A program made the position numbers and the translations under genes. A stretch of 64,000 nt of DNA from Allacma fusca. Lineage: Eukaryota > Arthropoda > Collembola > Symphypleona > Sminthuridae. The notes under the pieces were generated by a model that saw nothing but the letters and a program-made list of their open reading frames with translations, ran no database searches and was not told the DNA's origin. The stretch lies in assembly GCA_947179485.1 (NCBI GenBank), contig OX359249.1, positions 48,557,402 through 48,621,401 of the forward strand, written 5' to 3'. Positions 62,845-64,000 of the stretch are shown here, one piece after another. Every line of letters starts with the position of its first letter. Position 1 is the first letter of the stretch.

Positions 62845-64000
62845 CTCGCCATACGCGAACTCGGGATCCAAATTAAATTTTGTGTCACCTGGCCCAATGT
62901 CCCAGCAAGAACAAAAGTTCGGGCCATATCGCCATGGTTTGCGCGGTAAATCGCGCAGAATTTTTAAATTCTAACTCGTTAATAAGTGGTCTCCCGTGTC
63001 CAACTAAAATTTTCCAACGAGCAATACTATACGAAATTTTCATTTTCAAAAGTCTGCTATATTAGATGAATGACACATTTATGGCATGCATTCATCATAA
63101 GTAATTCTAAGGGTATCTATTGGTTCTAAGAGTTGCATGTGGCGACGGTTACTTGTGTTGTAAGTAAATAAGTTCACGACAAAGATGAAACAAAAATAAA
63201 GTAATAAAGGACGTGAGTCCAATTAAAATGGGTGAAATTCATAATGCAAGTTTTGTGCACGACCAAGTATAAGCATTTTGGATTGAAAATGTTAAAATTT
63301 CAGGTATTTTTTACCTTGGTTTAAACCATTGGTTTTTATTAAAAAACCGTGTGGTTTAAACCAAACCAATCCTGTCATCAACTAATCCACCCCATCAGAA
63401 TTTTGATTTGTATAACTTTCATCCGCTGTAGCTGTTGCTCCGCCTCCAGTGTAAATAAAATTTCTCAAATTTTCTGACCAGTGCTTCGAGTTTGGTATAG
63501 TTTATTGCATTCCAAAATGTGGGTTTTGTCCAGTAGTAACAATGGTTAGACATTTTAAAAACTACAACTCCTACAATTGTCTACTGACCAGATTAATTTA
63601 TCTGTGTGTGCTAAAACCGTCGAGTAATCGTTTTTAGTTATAACGATGTGAGCGGGATAGTGTGCAGTAGTAGCAGCGACCAATAACATCTGGAAAAGGT
63701 AATCGACCCGAAAATTTGAACTGAATATGCCCAAAATGCCGTATATGCCCAGGAATGAAAATTCCCAAAATGACCGTGCCGAATATGCCCAAAATCTACG
63801 TATTTGCCCAAAGTTGAAAATGCCCAAAATGCCCTGGCATTTTTGGCAGGCATGATGCCCAATATGCCATGGCATTTTCAAATCGACAATCCCTACATGC
63901 ATATAGGTAGGGCTCGAGACTGGCATTTGTACTAGAAATAGGAAAATGTAGGACAATAGTTTGATATCATTTAAAGGAAGGATATATGTACTGTGATTCA

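Larger units (their letters stand above)
61739..62852. repeat. 8-bp target-site duplication CTCGCCAT (61739-61746 and 62845-62852)
   Basis: Identical octamers immediately flank the innermost element. Confidence 0.92.
61389..63374. mobile_element. hAT-type element, middle of three nested, with GGTTTAAACC-rich ends
   Basis: The ends are CAGGGTTGGGGG and (inverted) CAGGATTGGTTT, with an exact 8-bp duplication. The first about 115 bp and last about 75 bp repeat GGTTTAAACC, GGTTTTTT and their complements, a self-complementary subterminal motif distinct from those of the elements outside and inside it. Removing the inner element and one octamer leaves about 880 bp. There is no transposase. Confidence 0.9.
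61381..63382. repeat. 8-bp target-site duplication TCATCAAC (61381-61388 and 63375-63382)
   Basis: Identical octamers about 2 kb apart bracket the middle nested element. Confidence 0.92.
60987..63895. mobile_element. hAT-type element, outer of three nested, split by two later insertions
   Basis: The ends TAGGGAATGTCGATTGAAAA and (inverted, right side) TAGGGATTGTCGATTTGAAAA give a terminal inverted repeat of about 24 bp with few mismatches. An exact 8-bp duplication flanks it. The subterminal zones (60987-61150 and 63720-63895) are full of AATGCCC, GGCATTTT and TGCCCAAAAT motifs, like copies A and B of the GCATTTT family, although the extreme ends differ. Removing the 61389-63374 insertion and one copy of its duplication leaves about 915 bp of element. 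There is no transposase. Confidence 0.9.
60979..63903. repeat. 8-bp target-site duplication CATGCATA (60979-60986 and 63896-63903)
   Basis: Identical octamers 2.9 kb apart bracket the outer of the three nested elements. Confidence 0.9.
60562..64000. mobile_element. Possible outermost hAT-type element with TAGGA-rich ends, running off the window
   Basis: TAGGA, TAGGGATAGGA and GGAAATAGGAA motifs cluster at 60570-60720 and 60928-60955. They reappear at 63903-63985, just outside the right end of the 60987-63895 element. The same motif family on both sides suggests that all inner elements were inserted into one older element. A tentative left end is CAAGGATCC at 60562, with CCTTCCTA before it. 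The right end is not in the window, so this is not proven. Confidence 0.4.

Overview
The window is nuclear DNA of a eukaryote, most likely an invertebrate animal. It is AT-rich and very gene-poor. It carries one exon-like reading frame ending in a textbook splice donor, many (CA/GT)n, (CT/AG)n and (AAT)n microsatellites, and a dense set of eukaryotic mobile elements: hAT-type, pogo-type, a MITE and a LINE. A crustacean or other arthropod seems plausible but is only an inference. I see no bacterial-type operons, rRNA, tRNA or CRISPR.

The window falls into two halves. From 1 to about 40.9 kb it is almost empty. A candidate first coding exon lies on the minus strand at 573-863, with an eh1-like (Groucho-binding) motif, an acidic Ser/Pro-rich stretch and a phase-0 donor. 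If it is a first exon, the next 40 kb is the upstream flank of a transcription-factor-type gene. That flank holds microsatellites, one Penelope/hammerhead-like relic near 9.8 kb, and no other gene I can support.

From about 40.9 kb to the end the DNA is mostly a transposon graveyard. In order: a roughly 1.8-kb long inverted repeat made of two units per arm (about 40960-42790); an AAATAC-rich repeat tract (42950-43420); an 822-bp hAT-type element containing a perfect 67-bp palindrome (44119-44940); a 388-bp MITE (46237-46624); a 1152-bp hAT-type element (48391-49542); a frameshifted gene relic with a KFIWITD motif like some restriction endonucleases (about 50720-51762, minus); a LINE of about 4.3 kb with a 14-bp target-site duplication, ORF1, an endonuclease, a reverse transcriptase and a C-terminal CCHC (52781-57086, minus); a pogo-type MITE (58034-58737); and a hAT-type element with GGATT-rich ends (59180-60458).

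The most striking structure is at 60987-63895. Three hAT-type elements are inserted inside one another, and each has its own perfect 8-bp target-site duplication. A fourth, outermost element rich in TAGGA repeats may surround them and run off the window. Six hAT-type elements have exact 8-bp duplications. Their ends carry clustered subterminal motifs, of several distinct types. The non-LTR element has intact RT motifs but at least three frameshifts. None of the other elements shows a transposase, so all look non-autonomous or dead.
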